A stretch of 64,000 nucleotides of DNA from CANKHA01 sp034668825 (GTDB taxonomy: Bacteria; Pseudomonadota; Alphaproteobacteria; Rhizobiales; Xanthobacteraceae). The stretch covers positions 1 to 64,000 of the forward strand of contig JAXDOR010000205.1 in NCBI GenBank assembly GCA_034668825.1. The letters are read 5' to 3'. Position 1 is the stretch's first letter. Each line of letters starts with the position of its first letter. This document shows, piece after piece, positions 8,436 through 16,961 of the stretch. Under the pieces are notes generated by a model, which was not told where the DNA came from, did no database searches, and saw only the letters and a list, made by a program, of their open reading frames with translations. Both the position numbers and the translations under genes were made by a program.

Positions 8436-9551
8436 CTACAGCCAAGGCATTAGAGAAGCATGGATCACGTCGGGCACGCCGCCTGGTTGGTTGCCGACGG
8501 AGCGGATCGCGAGATCGACATCTTTGAGCGGGAAGCGGTGCGTCGTGACCTTCTCCAGCGGGAAGCGATGCGAGGCAAGCTGCGCCAGCGCCAGTTCGCA
8601 AGCCTCATAGCTGTGGCCCCGGGCGCTATGCATGGTGATGAACTTCACCGTGAACTTTTCCAGCGGGAAATTCGGAAAATCCTTCAGCTCGCCCTGCACC
8701 ACGATGGTGCCGCCCTTGCGCTTGAGCGCCTCGATACCGAGCAGGATCGGGATGGTGCCGGCGCCCGCGGTGCAATCGAGCGACACGTCGACGCCCTTGC
8801 CGCCGGTGATCTGCATGATCCGCTCCAGCGGGTCTTCCTTCTGCACATCGATCACATAGTCGGCGCCAAGCTCCTTGGCGACCTTCATCCGCGCGGCATC
8901 CTTGGAGGTGCCGGTGACGATGATCAGCGAGGCGCCCGCCTGCTTGCAGATCACGGTCTGCGACAGACCCTGCTGGCCTGGGCCCTGGATCAGCACGGTG
9001 GAATTGTATTTGACGCCGCCGTCGAACAGCGACCATTCCACGCCGTTCGCCATGGGCGTGACTAGGCCCGCCAGTTCCGGCGTCACGTTTTTCGGCACGT
9101 GGTGCATGACGGCGTTCCACGGCAGATACATGTACTGCGCAAAGCCGCCCCACAGATGCGGAGGCTTTTTGGCCGAGGTGTAGCCGTAGCGGATGGCGTC
9201 GGGATTGGTGCGCCAGTTGGTGTTCTCGCAGTGACGGTATTGGCCCTTGTGGCACCACTCGCATTTGCCGCACATGACATAATGCTCGACGAACACCAGG
9301 TCGCCTTCCTTGAAGCCTTTGCGCCGGGTGAATTCGCGGCCCGCCTTGGCCACGTAGCCGATGTTCTCGTGGCCCATGATCGTGGGTTCGTCGTTCGGCG
9401 GATGCGCGTAGAGCTTGACGTCGGTGCCGCAGATGCCGGCGACCTCCATCTTCAGCAAGGCGGCATCTTCCGGGATGTCCGGCATGGGGAATTCTTGGAT
9501 TTCGGTCTTGCTCGGACCCACTCTCACCGCCGCCAACACTTTTTCTGCCAC
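8436..9551 (-). CDS. Zinc-dependent alcohol dehydrogenase (medium-chain family)
   Basis: This 371-residue NAD(P)-dependent enzyme has the catalytic zinc ligands (GICGTD, GHENIG) and the structural zinc set C-x2-C-x2-C-x7-C (CGKCEWCHKGQYRHC). The Rossmann region starts at VLIQGPGQQGLS. I chose the GTG start at 9551, which has GGAGG 8 bases upstream; the longer frame from 9566 would begin inside that ribosome site. It is probably a pathway dehydrogenase acting on a hydroxyl group of an aromatic breakdown product. The exact substrate is unknown. Confidence 0.88.
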   Translation of the reverse strand: MAEKVLAAVRVGPSKTEIQEFPMPDIPEDAALLKMEVAGICGTDVKLYAHPPNDEPTIMGHENIGYVAKAGREFTRRKGFKEGDLVFVEHYVMCGKCEWCHKGQYRHCENTNWRTNPDAIRYGYTSAKKPPHLWGGFAQYMYLPWNAVMHHVPKNVTPELAGLVTPMANGVEWSLFDGGVKYNSTVLIQGPGQQGLSQTVICKQAGASLIIVTGTSKDAARMKVAKELGADYVIDVQKEDPLERIMQITGGKGVDVSLDCTAGAGTIPILLGIEALKRKGGTIVVQGELKDFPNFPLEKFTVKFITMHSARGHSYEACELALAQLASHRFPLEKVTTHRFPLKDVDLAIRSVGNQPGGVPDVIHASLMPWL

Positions 9552-9733
9552 TGAAAAAACCTCCAATAAACGCCACGCGGCGGCACTCTAGGACAGGCCC
9601 AAGAGGCGTCAAGTCCCGGCCGGCTAAGGACGATTTTATAGGCGTGATGCCCCGCTTGCTCCCCTATATATAAGAACGGCAGTGGCTAAAGCCATGCGCG
9701 GCGGCCTGCCGGGCAAATGGATACTTTTTTAAG

Positions 9734-10036
9734 ATGCTTGGATTTATTACAAAAAAAAGCCCCGAACACCTCCAGGCTCTGGACCAGGTGAAGACGTGGA
9801 CGCGCGAGCGCTTCAAGCTTCCGCAAGACGCGGCGATCTTCGTTACCGAGGTAGCTTGCGCCCTGCCCGGCTGCCCGCCGCTGGAAACCGTGGTGGCGTT
9901 TTGGCCCAACTCCGAAAAGCGCCACCACTTCAAGATTTTCAAACCGGTTCAGGAGGTGGCGCCTGACGATCTGCCGCCGACCTGGCTGAAAAATTCCCTC
10001 GCGGAAAACGACGAGATCACCTGCGACTGTTGCTGA
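9734..10036 (+). CDS. Small hypothetical protein with a Cys-rich tail
   Basis: This 100-residue protein begins MLGFITKKSP and ends in CDCC. It is polar and single-domain in appearance, with a hydrophobic core segment (AAIFVTEVACALPGCPPLETVVAFW). The clustered cysteines (VACALPGC and CDCC) could bind a metal or form disulfides. I do not recognise a family with a known function. It precedes the Pht5-like gene on the same strand by 110 bases, so co-transcription is possible. Confidence 0.65.
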   Translation: MLGFITKKSPEHLQALDQVKTWTRERFKLPQDAAIFVTEVACALPGCPPLETVVAFWPNSEKRHHFKIFKPVQEVAPDDLPPTWLKNSLAENDEITCDCC

Positions 10037-10146
10037 ACCGTTCCGCCTTAAAGCTCCTCCTGCTCCCTCGACGCGCCGGGCTGTTTCCGGCATATATCGG
10101 CCTAATCGGCAGACCACTGCGTCCATCTATCGGAGCGAAGCGACCC

Positions 10147-11094
10147 ATGGCCGGACCTAAACTGAAAACCGTTACCCGCACCCAAGGTAATAACAAAGCT
10201 TTCAAAGACGGCACCGTGAAGCCGAAGACCTTCGAACCCGATTTCATCGAGGTCAATCCGCTGATCGATGCCTTCCGCCGGATGGTGCGCAGCAGCGAGT
10301 TCGACGTCTGCGAGCTGGCGATCACTACTTACATTTGCGCCAAGGCGCATGGAAAGAAGATCACGGCGATTCCGGTTCCCCTGGTCCGCGCCTTCCACCA
10401 CGGCGCCATCATTTACAATACCAAGTTGGGCATCCGGACCCCGAAGGATCTCGAAGGCAAGAAAGTCGGCATCAACCGCGGCTACACGGTCACCACAGGC
10501 GTATGGGCGCGCAGCATCCTGCAAGATGAATACGGCGTGGACCTGAGCAAGATCACCTGGGTGCTGTCGGGTGACGAGCATGTGGCGGAATACAAGGCGC
10601 CGTCCAACGTGGTCCCCATCGAGCCGGAAAAGAAAATGACGGACATGCTGATCTCGGGCGAACTGGCCGCGGCCATCGGCATCGAGGTCGACCATCCAGA
10701 TATCAAGCCGCTCATCGCCAATGCCGAGGAGGCCGGATTAAAGGCGCTGCGCGAGCGCGGCCATTATCCTATTAATCATCTGGTCGTCATTAAGGACGAG
10801 TTGATCGAGAAATATCCAGATCTCGCCGCCGATGTGTTCAACGCCTTCGCGGAATCCAAGCGGCTCTATGTGGAACAGCTCAAGGCCGGGAAGATCGAGA
10901 AGGTGACCGAGGCGAACGAGACCGCGAAACGCGTCATGGAAATCACCGGTAGCGATCCGCTGCCTTATGGCATCGGGCCGAACCGCAAGGTCCTCGAAGA
11001 GCTTATTGGGCACGCGCTGAAACAGGGCATCATCACCAAGCCGGTCACCGTGGAGGAGTTGTTCGTATCCAGCACGCATAAGTTGGTCGGATGA
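10147..11094 (+). CDS. 4,5-dihydroxyphthalate decarboxylase-like protein (Pht5 / periplasmic-binding fold)
   Basis: This 315-residue protein has the NMT1/SBP-like fold found in 4,5-dihydroxyphthalate decarboxylase. Family-typical stretches are FRRMVRSSEFDVCELA, GIRTPKDLEGKKVGI and TTGVWARSILQDEYGV. The start at ATG 10147 gives no signal peptide, which argues for a cytoplasmic enzyme and against a transporter-binding protein. If the family role holds, it removes a carboxyl group from a dihydroxylated aromatic dicarboxylate to give protocatechuate or a relative. It lies directly upstream of the LigJ-like hydratase, which fits such a route. Many proteins in this fold family are misnamed ABC receptors, so the reaction is a moderate inference. 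Confidence 0.75.
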   Translation: MAGPKLKTVTRTQGNNKAFKDGTVKPKTFEPDFIEVNPLIDAFRRMVRSSEFDVCELAITTYICAKAHGKKITAIPVPLVRAFHHGAIIYNTKLGIRTPKDLEGKKVGINRGYTVTTGVWARSILQDEYGVDLSKITWVLSGDEHVAEYKAPSNVVPIEPEKKMTDMLISGELAAAIGIEVDHPDIKPLIANAEEAGLKALRERGHYPINHLVVIKDELIEKYPDLAADVFNAFAESKRLYVEQLKAGKIEKVTEANETAKRVMEITGSDPLPYGIGPNRKVLEELIGHALKQGIITKPVTVEELFVSSTHKLVG

Positions 11095-11106
11095 GGCAAC
11101 AAGCAC

Positions 11107-11198
11107 GTCGTCATGGCCGGACTTGTTCCGGCCATCCACGTCTGCTTCGTGGTAAAGAAAGGAAGACGTGGATGCCCGCGACAGGCGCGGGCATGACG
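11107..11198. repeat. Intergenic palindromic repeat, type B copy 1
   Basis: A 92-base element of the form CGTCATGGCCGGA...GGCCATCCACGTCT, a spacer, then AGACGTGGATGCCCGCG...GCGGGCATGACG. The outer ends pair with each other and each half also forms its own hairpin. Similar elements lie at 15128-15217 and 16864-16946. Confidence 0.8.
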
Positions 11199-11271
11199 CG
11201 TAAAATGCGGCAGCTTGCCGGCTCCGCGCCGCGTTGTTGAAGCATTTGTTGCGAACCAGAGACCATCCTTC

Positions 11272-12309
11272 ATGATCATCGACATTCACGGCCATTACAC
11301 CACCGAACCGCCGGCGCTGTTTGCCTTCCGCGATAAGCAGCTCGCCGGCCTGGCCGACGCCTCGCGCAAGCCGACGACGAGCGATCTCGGCGTCAGCGAC
11401 GAAGCCCTCATCAAGAGCGTCGAGCCGCAGCTGAAGTTCCAGAAGGACCGCGGCAGCGATCTCACCATCTTCTCGCCGCGCGCGGGCGGCATGGCGCATC
11501 ACGTCGGGTCCGAAGCGATCAGCAAGGAATGGAGCCGGGTCTCCAACGACTTGATCCATCGCATCTGCACGCTGCTGCCGGATAATTTCGTCGCTGTCGG
11601 ACAGCTACCGCAGTTTCCCGGCGTATCGCCGAAAAACTGCATCCCCGAGCTTGAGCGCCTCGTCGAACTCGGCTTCGTTGGCGTCAATCTCAATCCCGAT
11701 CCGGCGGGCGGTTACTGGACGGATCCGCCGATGATCGACAAATACTGGTATCCGCTTTACGAAAAGCTTGTCGAGCTCGATATGCCGGCGATGATCCACG
11801 TCTCCTCGTCCTGCAATCCGAACTTCCACCATACCGGCGCGCATTACATCAACGGCGACACTTCCGTGTTCATGCAGTTGATTCAGGGCGATCTGTTCAA
11901 GGATTTCCCGACACTGAGATTCGTGATTCCGCATGGCGGCGGCGCGGTGCCATATCACTGGGGCCGCTATCGCGGCATCGCGCAGGATATGAAAAGGCCG
12001 GTGCTCACCGAATATCTCTTGAAGAACGTCTTCTTCGACACCTGCGTCTATCATCTGCCCGGCATCGAATTGCTCACCAAGGTCATTCCTATCGACAACA
12101 TCCTGTTCGCCTCGGAAATGGTGGGAGCGGTAAAAGGCATCGATCCGAACACCGGAAACTATTACGACGACACCAAGAAATATGTGGATCAGGTGAAGAC
12201 GCTGAGTGAGGCCGACCGCTACAAGATCTTCGAGGGCAATGCGCGGCGGGTCTATCCACGTCTCGACAAGCTCTTGGAGAAGCGCGGCAAGGCCGGCAAG
12301 AAAGCTTGA
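11272..12309 (+). CDS. ligJ: 4-oxalomesaconate hydratase, LigJ-like amidohydrolase
   Basis: This 345-residue amidohydrolase-fold enzyme is strongly LigJ-like. LigJ adds water to 4-oxalomesaconate (or its tautomer) in the protocatechuate 4,5-cleavage and gallate pathways. Zinc-site residues are in place: His6 and His8 (DIHGHY), His176 (MIHVSS) and Glu282 (FASEMVGA). Other stretches I recall from LigJ are GSDLTIFSPR, GAHYINGDT, HGGGAVPYHWGR and EGNARRVYPRLD. The start ATG at 11272 gives the family N-terminus. It is followed by an HpcH/HpaI aldolase gene, suggesting hydration then cleavage of the product. This is one of the most informative genes for the pathway. Confidence 0.88.
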   Translation: MIIDIHGHYTTEPPALFAFRDKQLAGLADASRKPTTSDLGVSDEALIKSVEPQLKFQKDRGSDLTIFSPRAGGMAHHVGSEAISKEWSRVSNDLIHRICTLLPDNFVAVGQLPQFPGVSPKNCIPELERLVELGFVGVNLNPDPAGGYWTDPPMIDKYWYPLYEKLVELDMPAMIHVSSSCNPNFHHTGAHYINGDTSVFMQLIQGDLFKDFPTLRFVIPHGGGAVPYHWGRYRGIAQDMKRPVLTEYLLKNVFFDTCVYHLPGIELLTKVIPIDNILFASEMVGAVKGIDPNTGNYYDDTKKYVDQVKTLSEADRYKIFEGNARRVYPRLDKLLEKRGKAGKKA

Positions 12310-12346
12310 TCGCAAGTTTGATCGTTTAAGTCTCAAGGAGATTGAA

Positions 12347-13210
12347 TTGTCCACCCTTCCCCGCCTCAATGGCTTCATTCGCGCTTTCGAATCCGGCCAA
12401 TGCGCTTTCTCGCTGTTTGCGCCCTGCAACATCGAAACCGCGATCGAACTGCAAGCGTCGAAATACGACGGCATCATTTTCGAAGGCGAGCACCGGCCCT
12501 GGGACATCCAGGCGCTGCGCGACACGCTGCAATATCTGATCAATCGCGGCCAGATCGCGAAGTCAGGCTCGGTGGCTCCGGCGATCACGCCGACTGCGCG
12601 CATTCCCGCCAACGGCGTGGAGAAGAACCAATTCCTCGCCAAGCAAGCGCTCGACATCGGCTGCTACGGCATTGTCTGGCCGCATATCTCAACGGTGGAG
12701 GAAGCCTATAACGCGGTCGCGGCCTGCCGCTATCCGCGCCTGAAGGATAAGCCGCTCTATGAGCCGGCCGGCATCCGTGGCGACGGTCCGATGATCGCCG
12801 CGCGCTACTGGGGCCTCACTCAGGAAGAATATTACAGCCGCGCCGACGTCTGGCCGCTGGCGCCACAGGGCGAAATTCTGGTCGTGATCCAGATCGAGGA
12901 CACGCTTGGCATCAAGAATCTGCCGGATATGCTGAAGAACGTGCCCGGTATCGGCGTGGTGATGATCGGCGAAGGCGACCTGAGTCAGGAACTCGGCATC
13001 CCGCGCCAGACCGAGCACAAGATCATGATGGAGGCGAAAGCCGAGGTGCTTTCCATCTGCAAACAGCACAACGTCATCGCCGCGCATCCGCATGTGGAAG
13101 CTTTCAACGCGGAGCAGGTCATCGCCGAAGGCTGGCGCTATCTCTGCTGCGGCGCGCCGCGCAACTTCGCCAACTTGGAAAAGGCGCGCGGGTTGGCGGG
13201 ACGGAAGTGA
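12347..13210 (+). CDS. HpcH/HpaI-family class II aldolase
   Basis: This 287-residue protein belongs to the HpcH/HpaI TIM-barrel aldolases, which cleave hydroxy-oxo acids to pyruvate or glyoxylate plus an aldehyde or keto acid using a divalent metal. Visible family features are the FEGEHRPWD loop, the metal ligand in VIQIEDTLG and the GEGDLSQELG motif. I chose the TTG start at 12347 because AAGGAG lies 6 bases upstream; the longer open frame overlaps the LigJ-like gene. In the classic pathway the product of LigJ is split by LigK, which is of another family, so this aldolase may fill that step here. That role is inferred from order alone. Confidence 0.82.
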   Translation: MSTLPRLNGFIRAFESGQCAFSLFAPCNIETAIELQASKYDGIIFEGEHRPWDIQALRDTLQYLINRGQIAKSGSVAPAITPTARIPANGVEKNQFLAKQALDIGCYGIVWPHISTVEEAYNAVAACRYPRLKDKPLYEPAGIRGDGPMIAARYWGLTQEEYYSRADVWPLAPQGEILVVIQIEDTLGIKNLPDMLKNVPGIGVVMIGEGDLSQELGIPRQTEHKIMMEAKAEVLSICKQHNVIAAHPHVEAFNAEQVIAEGWRYLCCGAPRNFANLEKARGLAGRK

Positions 13211-13286
13211 AGCGGCGGGGCGGCTTGCCCGCAGCGAACCCGTGTGCCTAATCTGACCGAAGCTCGCGATAACCACGGAAGATAAG

Positions 13287-14573
13287 ATGCTCAGAAAAGA
13301 ACAGAACGACTTGCTGACGCAAACCGGCCCCGGGGCACCGCTGGGACAGCTTTTCCGCAGCTATTGGCTTCCCGCCCTGCTGGCGGAGGAACTGCCGGAG
13401 AATGAATGCCCGCCGGTGCGGGTGAAGATCCTTTCCGAGCGCCTGCTGGCCTTCCGTGACACCGACGGCAGCTATGGGTTGATCGACGAATTCTGCGCCC
13501 ATCGCGGCGTGTCGCTGTGGTTCGGCCGCAACGAGGAAGGCGGCCTGCGCTGCCCTTATCACGGCTGGAAATATGACCACACCGGCCAATGCATCGACGT
13601 TCCCTCGGAACCGGCGGAAAGCGGCTTCTGCCAGAAGATCAAGTTGAAATCCTATCCGCTGGTGAAGCGCGGCCCGGTGCTATGGACCTATATGGGGCCG
13701 CCGGAGAAACAGCCGCCGCTGCCGGAATGGGAATTCGCCACCGTTCCCGCCAATCAGACCTTTGTTTCCAAACGCATCCAGGAAAGCAACTGGCTGCAAG
13801 CGATGGAAGGCGGCATCGATTCCAGCCACGTATCCTTCCTGCATCGCGGTGATCTCGGCTCCGATCCACTATTCAAGGGCGCCAAGGGTAATCAATATAA
13901 CCTGTCCGACACGCGGCCGCATTTCGAAGTCGTCGAGCAGCCCGGCGGGCTTTATATCGGCGCGCGCCGCAATGCCGAGAACGGCCATTACTATTGGCGC
14001 ATTACCCCCTGGGTGATGCCGACCTTCACCATGATCCCGCCACGCGGCGATCACCCGATCCACGGCCATTTCTGGATTCCAATCGACGACGAGAATTGCT
14101 GGGCCTGGACTTACGATTTCCATCCGGTGCGGGCGCTGAGCCCGGGCGAGATGGTGGCGTTGAAAGACGGCGCCGGCGTGCACTGCAAATACGTTCCCGG
14201 CACCTACCGGCCGCTCGCCAACAAGGACAACGACTACATGATGGACCGCGCCGCGCAAAAGGCGGGTATCTCCTACAGCGGCATTCCCGGTTTCGCCATC
14301 CAGGACAGCTCGGTGCAGGAAAGCATGGGGCCGATCTGTGACCGAACCAAAGAGAACCTCGTCTCCACCGACAACGGCATCATCATGGCGCGTCACGGTC
14401 TGATGCGCGCGGTGAAGGCGCTGGTGGAAAAGGGCATCACGCCGCCGGGCGTCGATCCTGCGCACCACAAAGTGCGCTCGGTTTCCGTGGTGCTGCCGCC
14501 GGATCAGGCGTTCAAGGAGGGTGCCAAGGAAGCACTCGTTGCACGGCCGGGCGTCGCGCAGACGACGGTGTGA
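13287..14573 (+). CDS. Rieske oxygenase alpha subunit, phthalate 4,5-dioxygenase-like (copy 2)
   Basis: This 428-residue protein is a close paralogue of the oxygenase at 5694; by eye about four residues in five agree. It keeps the Rieske ligands (FCAHRG, CPYHGW) and the iron-site H-x4-H (SSHVSFLH). Differences cluster in the C-terminal third (for example around residues 285-305), where substrate contacts are expected. It follows the aldolase gene on the same strand by 76 bases. The pair probably arose by duplication and may act on related substrates or successive methoxyl or ring positions. No ferredoxin of its own is adjacent. Confidence 0.9.
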   Translation: MLRKEQNDLLTQTGPGAPLGQLFRSYWLPALLAEELPENECPPVRVKILSERLLAFRDTDGSYGLIDEFCAHRGVSLWFGRNEEGGLRCPYHGWKYDHTGQCIDVPSEPAESGFCQKIKLKSYPLVKRGPVLWTYMGPPEKQPPLPEWEFATVPANQTFVSKRIQESNWLQAMEGGIDSSHVSFLHRGDLGSDPLFKGAKGNQYNLSDTRPHFEVVEQPGGLYIGARRNAENGHYYWRITPWVMPTFTMIPPRGDHPIHGHFWIPIDDENCWAWTYDFHPVRALSPGEMVALKDGAGVHCKYVPGTYRPLANKDNDYMMDRAAQKAGISYSGIPGFAIQDSSVQESMGPICDRTKENLVSTDNGIIMARHGLMRAVKALVEKGITPPGVDPAHHKVRSVSVVLPPDQAFKEGAKEALVARPGVAQTTV

Positions 14574-14594
14574 ACACGTCATAAGTTTTTAATT

Positions 14595-14693
14595 GTCATT
14601 CCGGGGCGCCACGAAGTGGCGAACCCGGAATCCATACTCGCGAATGGTGGTTATGGATTCCGGGTTCCTCGCTACGCTCGGCCCCGGAATGAC
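14595..14693. repeat. Intergenic palindromic repeat, type A copy 2
   Basis: A 99-base element with ends GTCATTCCGGGG and CCCCGGAATGAC and inner arms CCCGGAATCCA and TGGATTCCGGG. It matches the layout of copy 1 at 3797-3897 and lies between the oxygenase and the GlcG-like gene. Confidence 0.8.
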
Positions 14694-14707
14694 GTAGGAT
14701 CTTGGCC

Positions 14708-15118
14708 ATGCCCGATTTCATTCCCACCCATCGTCTGACTCATGAAGCCAGCATGAAAATGCTGGCCGCCGGCGTCGCCAAGGCCGACGAACTCGGCTGC
14801 AAGGTGAGCCTCGCCGTGGTCGACGCCAGCTGCCGCATGATTGCGTTTTTAATGATGGATGGCGCCAAGCACTTCGCCAACATCACCACGCAACGCAAAG
14901 CAATTACTTCCGCCTCACAGAAACAGCCGACCGGCTATGCGCCCGAGGAAAAGGCGCTGAGCATGGTGGTGCGCATGGGCGACTTCACCAACGTGCCGGG
15001 CGGATTTCCGATTATCGTTGACGGCCAGGTGATCGGGGCCGTGGCCGCGGGTGGCGCGCAAATCGAAGAGGATGTGTTGGTGGCGAAAGCCGCGCTGGCG
15101 GCGTTGGGCTTGTCGTAA
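14708..15118 (+). CDS. GlcG/HbpS-family (DUF336) protein
   Basis: This 136-residue protein belongs to the heme-degrading/GlcG-like family often found in catabolic operons. The conserved core is visible as VSLAVVDASCRMIAFLMMDGA, KAITSASQKQPTG and GGFPIIVDGQVIGAVAAGG. ATG at 14708 is preferred to the TTG at 14702. Members are linked to heme binding or to handling of small acids, but the reaction is generally unknown. It sits 134 bases after the second oxygenase, with a type A repeat between them. Confidence 0.8.
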   Translation: MPDFIPTHRLTHEASMKMLAAGVAKADELGCKVSLAVVDASCRMIAFLMMDGAKHFANITTQRKAITSASQKQPTGYAPEEKALSMVVRMGDFTNVPGGFPIIVDGQVIGAVAAGGAQIEEDVLVAKAALAALGLS

Positions 15119-15127
15119 ATTATCCTT

Positions 15128-15217
15128 CGTCATGGCCGGGCTTGACCCGGCCATCCACGTCTTGCTTGCTAACATACAAGAAAGACGTGGATGCCCGTGA
15201 CAAGCGCGGGCATGACG
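15128..15217. repeat. Intergenic palindromic repeat, type B copy 2
   Basis: A 90-base element of the same form as 11107-11198: CGTCATGGCCGGG..CCGGCCATCCACGTCTT, a spacer, then AAGACGTGGATGCCCG..CGGGCATGACG. It lies between the convergent GlcG-like and Bug-receptor genes and could stop transcription from both sides. Confidence 0.8.
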
Positions 15218-15228
15218 ATAACCACCGC

Positions 15229-16257
15229 TCACTTCTGCTGCGCCACGGCCTTTTTGTATTTCTCCACAATGTCGGGCGGGGTCGCCACCAGGTTTCTCAC
15301 CAATTGTTGCAGCCTCTCGCCGGGGATCGGGCTGATCTCAAGTTGCGCCTTTTCCACGTCGGCCAAGAATTCGGGATCCTTCACCATCGCCATCAGCGCC
15401 TGGCGCAATAGCGTCACCCGATCGGCCGGCACACCAGCCGGCGCAATCAGCGAGCGGCCAATGGTTTCCGTGGTGACCATCACCGAGATGATTTTTCGCT
15501 GCTCGTCGGTCTTGGCGTATTCGAGCAGCGTCGGCACGTCCTTCATTTCCGCATCGCGCGCTTCCGTCATCTGGAACACGAAGTTGAGCTTGTTGTCGCG
15601 AATCCAGTCGGCATTCTGAAAGCGGTAGGCAATGTAGGTATTGGCGCCGCGGCCCTGCACCTCCCCACGCTCCATGGCGATGTTGACCTCGGCGCCGCCG
15701 ATATAGCCGGTGATGACCTTGAATTTGGTGCCGAACAGATTGTTGGCCATCAGCGGATACATTTCCTGGGTGGTGCCAGGCGTGGTGGCGCCGATCAGGC
15801 TTTCTTTCTTTTGCGCATCCTCGATCGTCCTGATCCCCGACGTGTGCCAAGTGGCGAGTACGTTGGCCGGACTCGACACCGCGCCGATCCAGTTGAACTC
15901 GGCGGAATTGAACTTCACTCGATCCGGTTCGAGCAACTGCGTCAGCGGCACCGTGTTGAGCGGCGCCCCGAGCTGCGTGCCGTCCTTCGCCGCAATCTCG
16001 TAGATGAAATTCGCCATCACGCCCGAGTTGGCGCCGGGCATGTTGCGCACGATGAGCGCCGGATTGCCGGGAATGTGCCGGCCGATATGGCGCGCCACCA
16101 TGCGCGCGTAGAGATCGTAGCTGCCGCCTGCCGCCGAGCCGACGTTGATGATGATGGTCTTACCGGCGAAAAAATCCTCCGCTATCGCGGCCGGCGATGC
16201 GACGGCGGCGGCAAGTCCAAACATCGTTGCAAGGTGGAGGCGGGCGCGCAGCGGCAT
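15229..16257 (-). CDS. Bug-family tripartite tricarboxylate transporter receptor
   Basis: This 342-residue protein is a periplasmic solute-binding protein of the Bug (TctC) family. It has a signal peptide with the cleavage-type end ASPAAIAED at about residues 20-28. Typical Bug stretches follow: GKTIIINVGSAAGGSYDLYAR, GNPALIVRNMPGA and GVPADRVTLLRQAL. Such receptors bind carboxylic acids for import by TctA/TctB-type membrane proteins, which are not in the window; orphan Bug receptors are common in alpha- and betaproteobacteria. Its position suggests uptake of the substrate of this cluster. Confidence 0.9.
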   Translation of the reverse strand: MPLRARLHLATMFGLAAAVASPAAIAEDFFAGKTIIINVGSAAGGSYDLYARMVARHIGRHIPGNPALIVRNMPGANSGVMANFIYEIAAKDGTQLGAPLNTVPLTQLLEPDRVKFNSAEFNWIGAVSSPANVLATWHTSGIRTIEDAQKKESLIGATTPGTTQEMYPLMANNLFGTKFKVITGYIGGAEVNIAMERGEVQGRGANTYIAYRFQNADWIRDNKLNFVFQMTEARDAEMKDVPTLLEYAKTDEQRKIISVMVTTETIGRSLIAPAGVPADRVTLLRQALMAMVKDPEFLADVEKAQLEISPIPGERLQQLVRNLVATPPDIVEKYKKAVAQQK

Positions 16258-16961
16258 GGGTTTCTCCTGGGCGTTTCGTGGCGGAAGCTAGCATGGAGGC
16301 GCTTCGCTTTCTTCCCTCTCCCCTTGTGGGAGAGGGGAAGCAGCATAGCTCCGCCGGCCCTGTTGTTGGCGGCGCGGGCGCGCCGGTCTCCTCTTTTTGC
16401 TCCCTCCAAACGAGGGGGAGCGGAGCGCCGAGAAGGCGCTTTTAACAAAGGTCCGCGCTGTGAGGCGCGGCACGGGCCTTGCGCCGCAGACAAGTTTACG
16501 CAATCTGCGTAATCTTACCTGCGAGACCCGTCTCGCCTCTCGGCGCTCCACTGCGGCGTCTTCCGTACTGCGCCGGTCCGCGCTCACTGGGGTACGGCGG
16601 CCTAAAGCCTGCCAGCTGCGTGCTCCCGCGCTCGGGTCCTAGTGCCCGAGGGTCGGAGTCCGGCGCCGCCCGAGTGCCTGGGTTTGCGTTAAACCCACGC
16701 CCGCAGGCGCCGCACCCGGCTCCGCCAACTAGCGCCCCTAGAAGGCGCCCCTCGACGAGCCAGGCATGACCAAGATAAGGCCGGATTCGCAGGCGGGGAT
16801 AACTTATTTTTTCTTGTCTTTTATTGCGCGTTTTCAGCGGGATGTAGGTGGATGACCTTTCGCCGTCGCCGGACCTGACCCGGCGATCCACGATGTACTT
16901 CGCTGCTCCAAAGACGTGGATGCCCGCGACAAGCGCGGGCATGACGAGGAGTGCACTTCTG
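16258..16961. other. 704-base intergenic stretch of structured, repeat-like DNA
   Basis: No coding region is supported here. From left to right it holds a perfect hairpin CCCTCTCCC-CTTGT-GGGAGAGGG (16314-16336), then very GC-rich sequence at 16420-16770. That part includes CTCGGG..CCCGAG (16631-16650) and GGGTTT-GCGTT-AAACCC (16680-16696). A type B repeat lies at 16864-16946. The middle part reminds me of long intergenic repeats in Bradyrhizobium-like genomes, but I cannot verify that. Short frames on both strands look like base-composition shadows. Confidence 0.6.
16864..16946. repeat. Intergenic palindromic repeat, type B copy 3
   Basis: A shorter, more diverged copy (83 bases) of the type B element. 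The right half AAAGACGTGGATGCCCGCG..GCGGGCATGACG is well kept. The left half reads CGTCGCCGGACCTGACCCGG.. with changes from the other copies. Confidence 0.7.

Noticed and set aside
8626..9612. A 328-codon minus-strand frame overlapping the alcohol dehydrogenase in another phase
   Set aside because: The protein is an Arg/His/Gly-rich shadow; the overlapping frame has all the zinc motifs of a real enzyme.
10030..10146. An N-terminal extension of the Pht5-like protein from the upstream TTG at 10030
   Set aside because: It overlaps the preceding gene, is Arg- and Leu-rich without signal-peptide form, and the family N-terminus fits the ATG at 10147.
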